A DNA stretch of 64,000 nucleotides, from positions 40,504 to 104,503 of the forward strand of contig JTDE01002136.1 of the NCBI GenBank assembly GCA_014338405.1. The letters run 5' to 3'. The notes under the pieces are model-generated. The model was given only the letters and a program-made list of their open reading frames with translations. It searched no databases and was not told where the DNA came from. Below are positions 24,612-37,069 of the stretch, piece after piece (the first letter of the stretch is position 1; each line of letters begins with the position of its first letter). Both the position numbers and the translations under genes were made by a program. Source of the DNA: Paragonimus skrjabini miyazakii. Taxonomy: Eukaryota; Platyhelminthes; Trematoda; Plagiorchiida; Troglotrematidae.

Positions 24612-25142
24612 CTATACCTTTTTCCATACTGGTTTCTCTTCTAGGCTTAAGGATGTATCTTTCGTGTAAAAGCCTTTCGTTTTAGTGCAGTAGAATTTCT
24701 CCTTTGTATTTTCAGGCTGTGGAAGTGGCTTATGATTGGTGTAGTGGACTCATATTTTGCGGCCTTTTTGATTGCGACTGCACGCATTGGCTGCTGCACT
24801 TAGACATTGACCCAGGGAACACTTGAGTTGTGAAGGTCGTCATGTGATCCAATCATTGGCTTGTGCTCTCTGCCCTCTCTGGGCTGGACTCTATACTCCG
24901 ATTGGACCACATGACGGCCTTCACAAATCAAGTTTTCCTTCGGGCATTGTCTTAGCGCAGCAGCCAATGAGTGCAGTCGCAATCAAAAAGGCCGCAACAT
25001 ATGAGTCCACTAGACCAATCATAAGCCACTTCCACAGCCTGAAAATACAATGTAGAAATTCTACTGCACTAAAACGAAAAGCTTTTACACGAAAGATACA
25101 TTCTTATGCCTAAAAGAGAAACCAATGTGGAAAAAGGTATAG
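24612..25142. mobile_element. 531-bp palindromic (fold-back) element, copy 1
   Basis: The left arm starts CTATACCTTTTTCCATACTG and the right arm ends with its near complement, finishing GGAAAAAGGTATAG. The arms run about 240 bp each, including the AAAGCCTTTCGTTTTAGTGC and GGCTGTGGAAGTGGCTTATG segments and their complements, around a loop of about 50 bp near 24877. Each end abuts TA, so a TA target duplication typical of Tc1/mariner-derived MITEs is possible, but it cannot be told apart from the repeat's own ends. Mirror-image ORFs on the two strands are by-products of the palindrome. Confidence 0.85.
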
Positions 25143-26039
25143 ATTCCCCACTCTTTGTTTCGATGATTTTGGCTTTCCTACATCATAGCCTGCCTCTATT
25201 TTTGTTGAGAAGGTTCCTTTGCACTGTCTGTATGTCTAATATAATGGACGTTGTCGGAAGGTGGCTGTAAAACTACGACACAACTCCTTCATAATCATGC
25301 CTACCCTAAAAGTGATCACTCCGAGCTTGAGCCTTGGGTAATCTGACACCATTGAGCCCACTATTTTGCCCGATTACCTTCGCCGTACATTGTGATGCCT
25401 CAGCGTTAGACTGCCTTTCATGCGTTCTTCATCATTTTTGATGGCAAACGTATGTAACACTATTGTTCTTAATATCGATTATATATTATATGGCTATTGA
25501 TAATGTTGCCTACCAATAGTGTATCCGATAGTCGCAAGCTAGTAGAAAATTCCTGAAATAACTTCGCTTTGCTGGTGCGACTGATTCATGCTTTACTCAA
25601 CTACGTCCATCATTACGGGTGTAGATATTTTCATATACTCAGCGTGAACAAGCATGAAGTGTTCTATCGCACAATCTAGCACATACCAACTCTATGATGT
25701 ATTTTAACACATCTTCCTAAACCTTGGACCTTGTACTCGGCCTTGAGCTTGAACAACTAGTTATATGTTCTAATCACTTCCCACAACGAAAGTGGGTTGA
25801 AAATTTCTGGAAAACTTTTTTCATTGAATTTGCTGTAAGAAAGAAACTCAATGAACAATATTACGTCAAGGCTGTAAACAGAACCAAAGTACCAGGTCGT
25901 GTGATCTAAATCATTCAAAACCAAGGCAGCTTCAACACTACAATGAATACGTAAGCTCAGTTTTAGACGCTTGATTAGCAGAGCTTAGACTAACTTCAAC
26001 AGACATAAACTGTACTTACGTGACGAAACTGTGAAGCAT
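25143..26039. other. Intron 5, unassigned
   Basis: No supported feature. The antisense of 25700-25900 could be further decayed transposase next to the BED-like segment, but I cannot show it. Confidence 0.3.
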
Positions 26040-26237
26040 TTAAGTGGATCTATGATGTTTCCCGCTTTTGGTTAAATAACGATCGATCGATGATTCAGGC
26101 AACCGGTCACGGGCCAACATTTTTGTTCGGGAAATTTGTTCAACTGGACAATTAAGAATATGCTTAGCCATCCGAATGGTTAGGTTTCTTTGAGTTCCTT
26201 CGGGGTAGCAGGCATTGCAACTGCCACTGCCTCCCAA
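26040..26237 (-). mobile_element. BED-type zinc-finger scrap, possible hAT transposase N-terminus
   Basis: The minus frame reads SGSCNACYPEG, then RMAKHILNC and SSIDRYLTKSG. C-x2-C ... H-x3-C with an RM-x-KH-[IL]-x-x-C context is the BED-finger pattern of hAT transposases. It is commonly followed after a Ser-rich linker by an SSIDRF-like motif, seen here as SSIDRY. The frame ends soon after and no DDE or dimerisation segment is found. Functional inference is limited to a decayed DNA transposon. Confidence 0.45.
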
Positions 26238-29200
26238 GAAGATGATTAAACCAATTCTGGATAGCTCATTGTATTTGTCGATTTAAGTGTTTCGGGAGTT
26301 TTGTTGAATTGCAGTTCTGCCTTTCACGTTGTTTCCTTTAAATCCATAACCACAACTTCAACTAGGTACGGTTAGAAATTTGTGTATTCCCATATCCGTG
26401 CTTATGATTCTTGTTTTCTCTTGCCTAACACGACCTCTGATTAATCCTGCTCACTTTATTCAGTAATTGACTGTATAACCGAGTCAACGGATCATTTTAT
26501 TTGCCGGTGACGTATTTGTATGAACCGAATGCATTCGATTTCCTTGGGACACAGCGCAGTTCTATAAGCTGATATGAAACGAGACCTAGTAATTGGTGAT
26601 TACGATTTTCTGTCACTGTAACGGATTGCATTTTCTCTTGAGCATTTAATCTAGTTGGTTTCAACAGAATATTGCGCGATCACAAACCTCTGGCTGATAA
26701 AATGGAACTGCAAGGAAGGCCTAATACAGGTCAGCTCAAATTGTTTTCTGCGCGCCGCAAAGTTGAATTTCATTTGTCGAAACTAGTGTACCTTCAACAA
26801 ATAACTAGGTTTGTGTAACAGAGGTGTAGAGAAAAAATGGGACTCAAGAGCTTTTGAATTTAGCAATGCGTCAGCAACTCAACACAGGGTTTCGCATTGT
26901 TATGCACTCAGTTGTTGAAAGAGCTCTGAAGAAGTGGATTCATCTTACATCAAAACTCTGCCTAGTCAAGGGACTGTTGAAGAATTGTACACTTGAGTGT
27001 GAACATACTGAAGGCTGTTTGTGGACTCTATTGCAGGACCTGATAAAGATTGAGATAGGTCTGAGAATAGTGAATGACCGGTACTTTTAAGAACTTTCTC
27101 AACAAGTTAGTTGCATGTTTTCGAGTGACATTAAACAGACTATATTCGCGCGATTTCGTCACATCAAGCCGAATTGTTTACAGATGTGTTCAAATGTTTC
27201 AGATCCTTCTTTTAATTACCAGTAAAATCTATGGGATATCAATCGAAACAATGGAGCAGTGTACGGAGACGTGGAAATTTTGGCAAGATAATGCTTTGTA
27301 GTGTGAAGTGATTACATCCGTCTATTTTGGAAGGCAACAGGTTCATCGTTAACACGATTTCACTGCTGTTGTATTGATTGCACAGTCCGATGCTGAAGAA
27401 ACAAACTGTGCTATGGCCTCGGCTGATGAACACGATGTTGGTTACTGATTTTGCTGGCTTGAAAGAACGGCTGCTCAAGAAATGCGCGATGCTAACTTAA
27501 GTGCACTTCAAAAGGCTAAGAGAAGTTGCAATGACTGTACTGGCTATCGAGGAGTCTTATCATTCGGTGTTATTGTCGAAGTTTTTGCCAATGTGGTTCT
27601 TACTAGTTTATCCTCACTTATCGTGTGTTCTTCAAGATTCATTGTTGGTTCAAGACTAGAAGGTCGATAGCGGACATGGTATTCTTTAAGATAAACGTCG
27701 TGGGTATGGGCATGACCTTTATTATTTTAACGAAAGTCTTCGATTTTCCTAACTAAAGAGGTCTCTACGCGTTACCCATCCAGTATGGGTGCCCACGTGA
27801 GCTTCTTAGGTTGATGATGTTCTTCCATGAAGTCATGTGACGCACTTTGTCATACAATGGAGCATATTTAACGTCCTTTCTACTGATCAGAGTTTCTTGC
27901 TCGCCTTTTTATTTTTGCATGTTTCACTAACTGCTGTTTCAGCCCTTCTATATCTCTGATGGAGTTTACATTCATTCAAGAGTTAGTGGCAGGTCGTTCA
28001 ACAATAAATGGCAATATGGACTATGTTACAACCGTTTACATAAGGTACACTTTGAGAGTTCTGAATCATTTTATACGCTCCCGTTAAATCTAATCAAGTG
28101 TTTTTATCAGTCATAATTGGATTAAAGCAGTGTTGTTTCCTAGAGCAACCCCAACGTCATTGTTAGTCGTTTTTGTGTGGTGGCTAATTACAATGAATGA
28201 TTGTCAGTTCATTAAAATCAAGCCTTTGACTACACGTTAATATGTTGCACAGACTCGTAGATGATGATCAATCACTAACAGATGTTTGACAGTTGGAAAA
28301 TTAAGTGCACGCCTGCGCATCCCCAACCTGTTTTTCACCTACCGCGTCAACTTAATGAGCCACTTTGGATCATGCCCATTAATACTTTCATGAAACCTGT
28401 CTCTGCATTCACATACGTAGATGTATAATGGAATGTATTCTGCTTTGGTCTCACCATTCGGATGGATCTATTAAAAGCGTTCAAGTTAGTGTTTGCAGAT
28501 AGGTTTTTGCGACGTTGTATGCTTTCTTCAAGACTATATGGTTCTTTTAAGGCGTTCTTTTAATCTGATTCTTGTCTTTAATTAATAGTTCCGTATAACT
28601 GACCTTCTTAGACTCTCTGGTAATTTGCACGGCACATGAAGCATTTAGGCAGAGCAACATCTTCATCCGTCGTGACTCTCTACCCTTACCTTCATTTTTA
28701 TTTGAATGACGGTTAAATCGCATTCCTGTTTCTTACTCACGTATGTGAAGTATAAGTGAGTATCATCCTTGGCACTTTTAGGTACATTTACTTTATCATC
28801 ATTGTGATCCAGATAGTGCAATATTGCTTCCTTCGTGACTTCATTTCATATTCTGGACTGGGCGTTCGGTTCGTCTCTGCATTCCACCAACACGGTTGAC
28901 CTGTCTGTTTCTCCGTTGAATGAAGTAGCTTTGCTTTCGATTTGATTGCATTCAGAACGACTTAGAAGTCAACCTCATTCAAGTCTGATATGACAGGTAT
29001 CATTACTTGCGTCTAACTAATGTCCGCATACGTCACGAGTCGGTGTCCAATCTAATCAGTTGACTGTTTATCCGTTGCAACGAATTCGACACGTTGATGT
29101 ATTTAGCTGTCGTAACTTGCATTTCTTCGAAAGTAACATACGATATCCTGTACAGTGAGGTATAATTTTTTGAGTTCCGCCCGCTTTTCTCAGTGTGCAG

Positions 29201-29406
29201 TATTAACTGCCTTGATCTTGCCCTCTGCTTCTGAACTAAACAACTAGGCTGTGGATGTCTTAACTATCAGTTCCGTTCCAATTTTTTTAAATTCTGGTTA
29301 CTTCATTTACTTTAAAACCCGTGTGAACGTTATTTTTAATATATGATGTAAATTGCACATTTTTATTCACAACCAAAAAAGAAACATTAAGTTCCCTTTA
29401 TCTAGT
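26238..29406. other. Intron 5, unassigned
   Basis: About 3.1 kb in which I see no coding exon, RNA gene or clear repeat. Short frames (26854-27090, 27074-27301) have no recognised relatives. Confidence 0.35.
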
Positions 29407-29905
29407 TCATCAATACGGCAAAAAGACATTGTGAGATACAAGCATTTCGTTTGTTCTCATCAGTCGATTACATAAAACATTCGGTTATATAGGTTAAGGG
29501 TGTAGCAACAAAACAATGAAATGAACGAACATCACATAGGTGAAATCAAAGTTCACTGTCACGGTGACGAAATTGATTGCGTCAGCACGTTTTGCCAACA
29601 AAGAACCGGTGCGTGACGCTTGATCAACAATGCCTTGGAGAACGCCAACAGCCTAGGATTCTGGTTGCGCAATAGGACCATGAACGAAGTGACGAGGTCA
29701 ACCACATGGCTTATTGCGATTAGTAGTTTCGCGATCGAAAACACCGGAGTTCTGTTCGAGTGTTCGTATACTGACTTGCGTTGAGTCATTGTTTGCACCA
29801 GCCACTTGGGGATGTGCTCCGCATTCATCTATCGTAAGTTTCGGTCCGTTCTGCTAATGTATGAATCACCGCAACTGCAAGTGAGTTGGTTGATAACATG
29901 AGATG
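29407..29905 (-). mobile_element. Penelope-like element A1: endonuclease end, minus strand
   Basis: Read on the minus strand from 29905: SHVINQLTCSCGDSYISRTD, then EHIPKWLVQTMTQRKSVYEH, FMVLLRNQNPRLLAFSKALL and PVLCWQNVL. This is the Cys-rich linker and GIY-YIG endonuclease of PLEs, although the second half-motif reads YIS rather than YIG. Several positions are altered (for example LLIA where a conserved HLI would stand). The 3' flank (29407-29528) is an inverted copy of 30944-31063. It is truncated before its reverse transcriptase. Confidence 0.82.
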
Positions 29906-29906
29906 A

Positions 29907-31066
29907 TTTATGGATGAGTCAGCATACCACAACCTTGCCTGATGGATAGTTGAGCTCCTTGCTACCATCCGTAAAACCCTCAGCTTCCTTTCATGGAAGG
30001 ATTCTTTTGAGTTGTGTGATATTTTGGAGAATATTCGGTGAGTTCCACACAAAAGATGCACTCATTTGACGTTGACTCGCTATTCACAAACGTTTCGTTA
30101 AATGAAACAGTTGATTATTTATGTAATTCTATTTTGATTCATAATATTTCCTTATCCATTCCTGCCTTAAAGAATTTATTCTTGTGTGTATGGGAAACCT
30201 TCGGTTTGAGTTCGACGGATGTGCTTTTAGGCAAGTTGATGGTGTAGCAATGGGCAGCCCTTTGGGCTCAACATTGGCGCAGATTTTTCTCGGAACGATC
30301 GAAAATGGCCCATCGGATTATATTGACCGTTCTTTACTTCACAAACGGTGTCGGTGACATTCTAATGTTTACCAATTTTGATCATTTCATACCTCTTTTA
30401 CATCAGTTTAATTCCACCCATCGAAATCAACAGAGAGAGAGTAACAAGAGTTAGGTTACTCACTAACATTCCTAGACGTCCTTATTTTCAGACGGTACAC
30501 TTGGTAGGTATCGAGAAGCCACATGGAATAAGCAGTACCTACAATTTTCTTGCGTCTGAGGCTTACAAATGTAGTTTGGTGCGAACTAGCAAGGAAACCG
30601 TTCACGGCCGACCGCCTAAAGTTTGGAGAGGAGTTGTTGAAGAGTATACTGCTTGCGAATGGATATCCGGTCAAATTTATTGAAATTCATGGCAAGGAAG
30701 GAGTGGCTACAATCGCCGCCAAAGAAGCAGGTTTTTATCACCCTTCCTCGCACAGGTGACCACAATATTACCGATGTTAGTCGAAGGTTAAAATCAGCCA
30801 TCGATCGCACATACCCCGCAGCGGAATTGCGTTTGTTGCTTTCCACTTGCAGGATGAATCTCCACTGCCCAGATCGTTCTTGCTCGGAAAGCTCTGTCTC
30901 TCATGTTATCTACCAGCTCACTTGCAGTTGCACCTGTGTGATCGTTCATTTCATTGTTTTGTTGCTAACACCCTTAATCTATATAACCGAATGTTTTATG
31001 TAATCGACTGATGAGAATAAACGAAATGCTTGTATCTCACAATGTCTTTGTCGTATTGATGAATTA
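29907..31066 (+). mobile_element. Penelope-like element A2: reverse transcriptase part, plus strand
   Basis: In order on the + strand, through several frameshifts: WIVELLATIRKTLSF and KDSFELCDILENI (29950-30037), HSFDVDSLFTNVSLNETVDY (30057 on), VAMGSPLGSTLAQIFLGTIE (30243-30305), VGDILMFTN (the YxDD motif, first Asp lost to Gly), LLANGYPVKFIE and a thumb segment VFITLPRTGDHNITDVSRRL, then SHVIYQLTCSC. The frame then jumps straight into the 3' end at about 30944, deleting the whole endonuclease. It is non-functional. Confidence 0.85.
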
Positions 31067-34000
31067 ATTAAGAGACAAACTGAGTACAATTTGTCATTAT
31101 GTTAAGGCCCTCTGAATGTTCATAATAGATGTATTCACCACGAAACGTTTATTGTCATTCGATCGGCTTCGATATATCAACTGAGTGCCATGAACTTATT
31201 GCTTATTGCCAACGTTCATTTTTCAGATCGGTTGGTTCTCTGTTGCACTCATACCTTAGGAAATAGCCAACCGAGTAGCTGTAAGGTGTGAGGCATGTCT
31301 TAACTGCTGAAACATTGGAAAACGCTAAGGAGAGTAAATCAGCGATGAACAATTTCATTACTGCTACTGATACCACACACTGTATAGAATCATGGTGAAA
31401 TGTATACATCTGTTGGGTTTCTAATGGAACGTTATATTGTAAGGATGCCAGAAAGAAGTTAGCTCTCATTTGTATGTGGTTGAAAATCCACAGAATGAGA
31501 AGATACTAACCATTTCCGTGGAGGAGAATGTTATTGTTGACTGCTTATCATGAGGAACGGTGATAACTCTTATAGAGAACAAGTTGGAAAACAACAATTT
31601 TCATCGGTCAATGTGGGTTCAATTTGGACGGACGTACCGGATCGATGCACTACTCTCATTGTTTGCTTACAAGGTTCATACATAGGTTTTTCGGCAATGA
31701 GCTGAGGATGACTTCATTTTAGCCGAAACTTGCGGGATGGGTTTTGGAATGGAATGCCAACTAATTTGTTTTATCTAGTCATACACACCACCTGATTCCA
31801 TTTTGCTCCTAATGTTTGCTATATCAATTGTAGTTGTAATCGATAACTACGTTAACATGTTATTTTGGTCAGCACACACTCCAAAGCTCAATTTTGTAGA
31901 TAATACTTTCGAAGCTTGTTGACCGGGCGTGCGTATATTAATGCACGCATTTTATAGTCAATTTTGAAGTTCAGAACGAAAACCCTGGTCAGTGATGCAA
32001 ACGTTATTGACAAGTTTTGAAAATCATTGATTGCCATATGTATTTGCAGAAACAAAATCGCGAAACCACTTCGTTATGTACTTTTCCAGAAGGAGCTAGT
32101 AGAGTGTACTTCGTCTGTCCGGTTTCCAAAACTCAGCGGAACATTCCTGCATGACCAGATGCAACTAAATCAAACTGAGTTGGACACGGATTATTCCACT
32201 TCCTTTCTAAAACATTCTTACTTTTATCATATCGTAAATCCTAGCATCTTTGTTTATTTGCATTTCAAGCGATTATTTCTCACTGATTATCAGTCGAGTT
32301 TAATTATCAATTGATTAGCTTAATACTTTTAGTTTACAAAGAAGAAACTATCTAGTGGCAGGGGATTCATATGTTGGGCATTGTCTGTCTAGAAGGATGT
32401 ATAATTTCTTACATTTGTGGGACTGTGTAAGATTGTGAGAACAATGTATTAATGCGAGTACACACATTTTTTTCTTCACTTAAAATTGCTAGTTCACTTA
32501 CAGGTCGTCAAAAATTGCGTTTAAACAATTTCTAGTCACTTGTGACTGAACTTCTTGTGGTAGACATCCAGTCCTTTCGAATGTAACATATAGTATAAAC
32601 CTCATGATTGCATTTCTGCTGGCTAGTACTCACTCCGATTTCCACTTGAATGTTTTCGGGACGTAAGTCCTCGTATCCTTTAAACAACGTCGAATTTATT
32701 TATGATTGCGGAAAATGGATCACTTCATCTTCTTGTATTTCGGCCGCAGATAGTCCTGTATTCTTTTGTATGGACACATCTACTTCAGGCATTGGTTTCA
32801 ATTTCTAATAACTCTTCGTTGCTCGAATAGCTTTGTACTTCTCCAACCGGACGGCTTCCCTCCTTTTTCCGTTGTTCATGAACTTCTCACAATAAGCACC
32901 AGAGTATACTGTCATTTTTGTAATAATTCGGCGACATCATGTGTATCTAGAACGTGTATTCAAAACCAAACTTGTGTCCCTTTAGAATACACCATACTTT
33001 GTATTTTGAATCGTGGTGCAATTAGAGGTATCCTACTTACATGAAGTACATTTGTTTGAGGTCATAGTTATTACTCATCTGACTCTGAAGTATTTGTACA
33101 TCTGTGATGCTTGGGTTCGGTTACATACAGACTTTTCAATTGACATGCTTTTTGACAAAAATTCGATCTGTTCCTGATATGGAATTCACACCAGTTTCCG
33201 AGATGAAATGTGACACCTCAGTTTTACATGAAATACATGCTTCCATAGGGTGAGCCATCCATTACCTGACGCATATTTCGGCCAGAAAGTTATGCGAACT
33301 TAGCATATTTTCCCCATGTGAGTGTCGAATGTTCCGTGGGTGTCATGGACAGATGCGACGTAGGAGTATGGTATCACATCTTGAGTGACCGATTTGTTGA
33401 GGAAACGCGTGTGAGAATGGATATCCACACATGAGTTGTCAAACGCAATCTTAGCATTGGGACGAGACGGTGGTCTCATGAACGGAAAGTAGCGATGTGT
33501 AACACAGTACCTCTTGGTAGCCATAGTAGTTTACTCAATGAGCATCTGATTGGTATGTCATTTATGTTCTTGGTTGAACGGCGAAGATGGTGTACTTCTT
33601 TGTGAAGGTATTGCGGTTTTGTTGTAGCCGTTTGTTTGACTTTGTTTATTAAGCCAGTAAGAGTAATCAGACACTCCGTTATGAATGTTTACTGTACAAT
33701 TCTAGTACATGCCGAGCCGGTTCAGTCAGTTACTGTTCGTATAATGGTGTTTGATTGACGAACGCGATACACACCTACATGGTTTTGTGATCACTGGTGC
33801 AAATTTTGAATCAACTCAGTGATCTCAAATAACTGTCCTCTATTATTACATTTTGTAGTCAGTTTTCTCTAAGCAAGTTAAATGTGCCGTCTTCGACGTA
33901 ATGGAAGAAAATTATCAGTAGAACATTAGATTATTTTGCTTTGTTGTTCACTGCACATTGTCGGTCGCACGGCTATCATTTTCAGTAGTGTATCCATGTT

Positions 34001-36455
34001 ATATTTTGCCGCAGTCAAAATGCTGATGGTCACAGACTTGAGTGTTTGCCGTACAAGCCAACCAAATAATTTACCATTAACCACGTGATAACTGAGCAAG
34101 CAAAATTTGAACGACCTCTGGTTATTGGGTTAAAATAATTATCTGAATTGTCTGCAGGTGTCACGAGAAACACCTAACGTACGAGGCTTCTGGGTAGAGA
34201 TCATGACGGCCCACCGACTGGTTTATGTTTTAACATGTTTGGATAAGAAGCCAGCTATTCGGTCAGTGCGCAAGCAACGCACACGCCGCCACGATTATAA
34301 TGCGGTGTGGCGTTTGAAAATGACTGCTGACTGATTATTACTCATATAAACTGAATCGTTCACAAGAGTCACCTTTGTATTTGTTACAAAACAAAACGGA
34401 TATCTAGGGAAGGCTTTATCTGTTTGTGAAACGAAACATATTTCTCACGACATCTCATTTCAGAGCTATGTTTTGTCTTGACCGTAGCCATAAGATCTCG
34501 AAGTGGAAAGTGTGTAATGTCATGGTGATCTCTTTCAAACAGAGACCTCATTGTAACCGGTTTAACCGTTTTTGGCGTTCAGCTGGTGAAGAGCACTGGA
34601 GCGATATGAGAATCTGCTACTTCTGGATACACTTAACTATCGATCTTACGTTTGCCGCTAATCAGCTTGGTTTAGAATACATTTGCTACTGATTCATATC
34701 TTCTTCTGCTGAGTTAAAACAAAAACCAGATCGGTCGTTGAGTGTTTGCACATGATCATGAGTATTATCTTACTCTGTTTTCTTGGATAGATGTCTAGCT
34801 GGTGTCAGGGTGGTTATATACAACGGGGTTTTTTATTTCACGTCTGTTTTTTTTCTAAATGACTTGATTTAATGTCTGTCGAAGTTTTGGGTTTTTGAGT
34901 TTGGCATTGATAAGTATTAGTGGTCAACATCGGTTTCGTATCTGTATGGACAGATGTTGGCAACATTGGTCACGTTAGCCTTTTTGAGATTGTTTTTTGC
35001 TACACAGTTAACGCGTGCAACGAGACGTGAGTAGGGCAGCTTTTCGTTCAGTCTCTGATGTAGATCTGACCCATCATCATGTACTTTATAATACGTCATG
35101 GTGAGACGTGATTTTCCATCTACCCGGAACGTCAACCACTCATTGATTAAGCAATCGTCTTCTGACCAACAGTGATAATCATGATTGTGTGGGCACCGAC
35201 TGGTTCATACGTGCATTCACATTTATCCTTAGTTTACGTCTGTTAAACAAGCCGGCTTGTTGGCCTACATTCAACTAGATCCAAAACGGTCCATAACGAT
35301 TAACAGCTTTCGCTCGTAGCATTTGAGTCCCCGCTAATAGCTCTGACCGTGTGTTTTGGATATGCTGTCTCATTGAGAAGGCTTAATCTAAAATGTCAGG
35401 TAGTTTCGTAACGATATGCGAACTTGGACACAATCGGAACGCTTTTCCAGATCGTTTACAGTTCTGCAATCATTGGTTCTCCTTACAATGCGCTAGAAAC
35501 GTCGAGTGTACCGGATATCAGGTTTCTCAACTTATATCACACTGTGACGAGAAATGGATTTGGCAATACAACAGTTATGGGGACTACAGCTAGCTACTAA
35601 TCAACTCAACGGAATTTAGATGTGTTTTGTTTCAAATAAATCAACAGCTTCAGACTATCAGATTATTAATCTGAATGTTTGTTTCAATCAAATGCAAGCC
35701 GGGATGACTAAAGGACTTTTGCCTTTAGGAACTGCGTCTACTGGTATACTAGAATTAAGAATCAAGAATACTATTTAGAAGGTGACTTTCAAATAATTTT
35801 AAGTCTGAGTTATGTATGTCGCTGCACACTTATATATAGAACTGTGAGCGCATTTTGTGATTGATTAAATGCCGGTGAAGTATATGTAGAATCTAATCAA
35901 AACAGCATAATTGTTTGTTTAGCGATGAAATATTCACACTGAGTGGAAATGTCCTATTTTGCTCATTTGTGGTCGCTTTCTTTTCAGAGGATAGTGTATG
36001 CTTAGGAATTGTGTAGCCTTAATTGTGAAAAATGTTATATATTTACAGTGTCCTCTAACTAGGGGATTACCCGTCCGTGTGTTCTGATTCTCATTTACGG
36101 TATAATCATTTGTATTGTGAAAGGAATAAGATGTTGTGCAACTTGTAGCATGTTCCTACCATGAATACAGTGCATGTTACTTAAAGCTTTCGGAAAATGT
36201 GATGCGTAGGATTTCTTATTTCAACATTCCATTATGAGTGGCACTGACTAATTTACATTAAATGCTGCTTAGAAGATATCACCTTAAATGCGAAGACACT
36301 TGTTATCTTGACAAATCTTCGAACTCTGTGTTCCTGAACAGACGTTTCACTGCCGTCGTCCTTAACGCACCTCCACAGATCACCTGATGTAGGTGTTTGT
36401 TTGCTTTTATTGATTTTCTCTGTTGTTATGCTTGTTGACTCTATCAGTACGTAGC
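31067..36455. other. Intron 5, unassigned
   Basis: About 5.4 kb without a recognisable feature. Frames such as 32027-32314, 34426-34692 and 34917-35135 are not supported by homology or splice context. Confidence 0.35.
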
Positions 36456-36795
36456 CTCCTATTACAACAAGACTGGACCTTGACGCGATGTGACGGTTCG
36501 TGCATCTCGATGACCTATTGGTTAAACTGGGTGATGTGACGTTCACACCGTTAGAGTCACTCATACCAGACTGTCCAGTAAGCAGAGGTTTGACCTATCA
36601 GTCTCCTGAGCTTCCAGATTGAGGATTGGAAGAAGGTTGGCATCTTTCTCCGGAAAAAGTACCACTTTTAGTATACTGCCACCCACCCGCCGTTTTTTCT
36701 TCGGTTGAGAACTATAATAGTTTCCTCATCTAGGTATTGGCGTGCTGGCAATATCTCGTTCCCCTTAAAGCCATGAATATTCACCACATTGTTAC
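36456..36795 (+). repeat. Dispersed repeat R2, copy 2
   Basis: Same orientation as copy 1 at 23822. Starts TATTACAACAAGACTGGACC and ends CCATGAATATTCACCACATT. Identity looks like roughly 70-75% with small indels, so the family is old. Both copies lie in introns of the same gene. Confidence 0.7.
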
Positions 36796-37069
36796 TTGTG
36801 TAGTGCGCTGGACGTCTCGCAGTACAAACAGGGTTACTTTATTTGTTACATACAACAGGGTAGATAGGCGGAAACGTGTTACTGTTCGCCTTCCACCACT
36901 GTCCTGTCCAGTTCAGCTTCCTGGTTTATCTCGATTACCAATTCTTGTAAGTACCTTAAAAGACAAGACTAGACAAGACAACGTAACAGTGGTACATTGA
37001 ACGATCCGGACTGATTTCGCTGCATTTTATCAAGTACATACTATAGAAATGAAAATTACAAAACATGCA

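Noticed and set aside
24800..25113. Overlapping ORFs on both strands, repeated at 48424-48765
   Set aside because: The mirrored peptides (for example GQCPREHLSCEGR) arise because the palindrome is its own complement; they do not indicate a gene.
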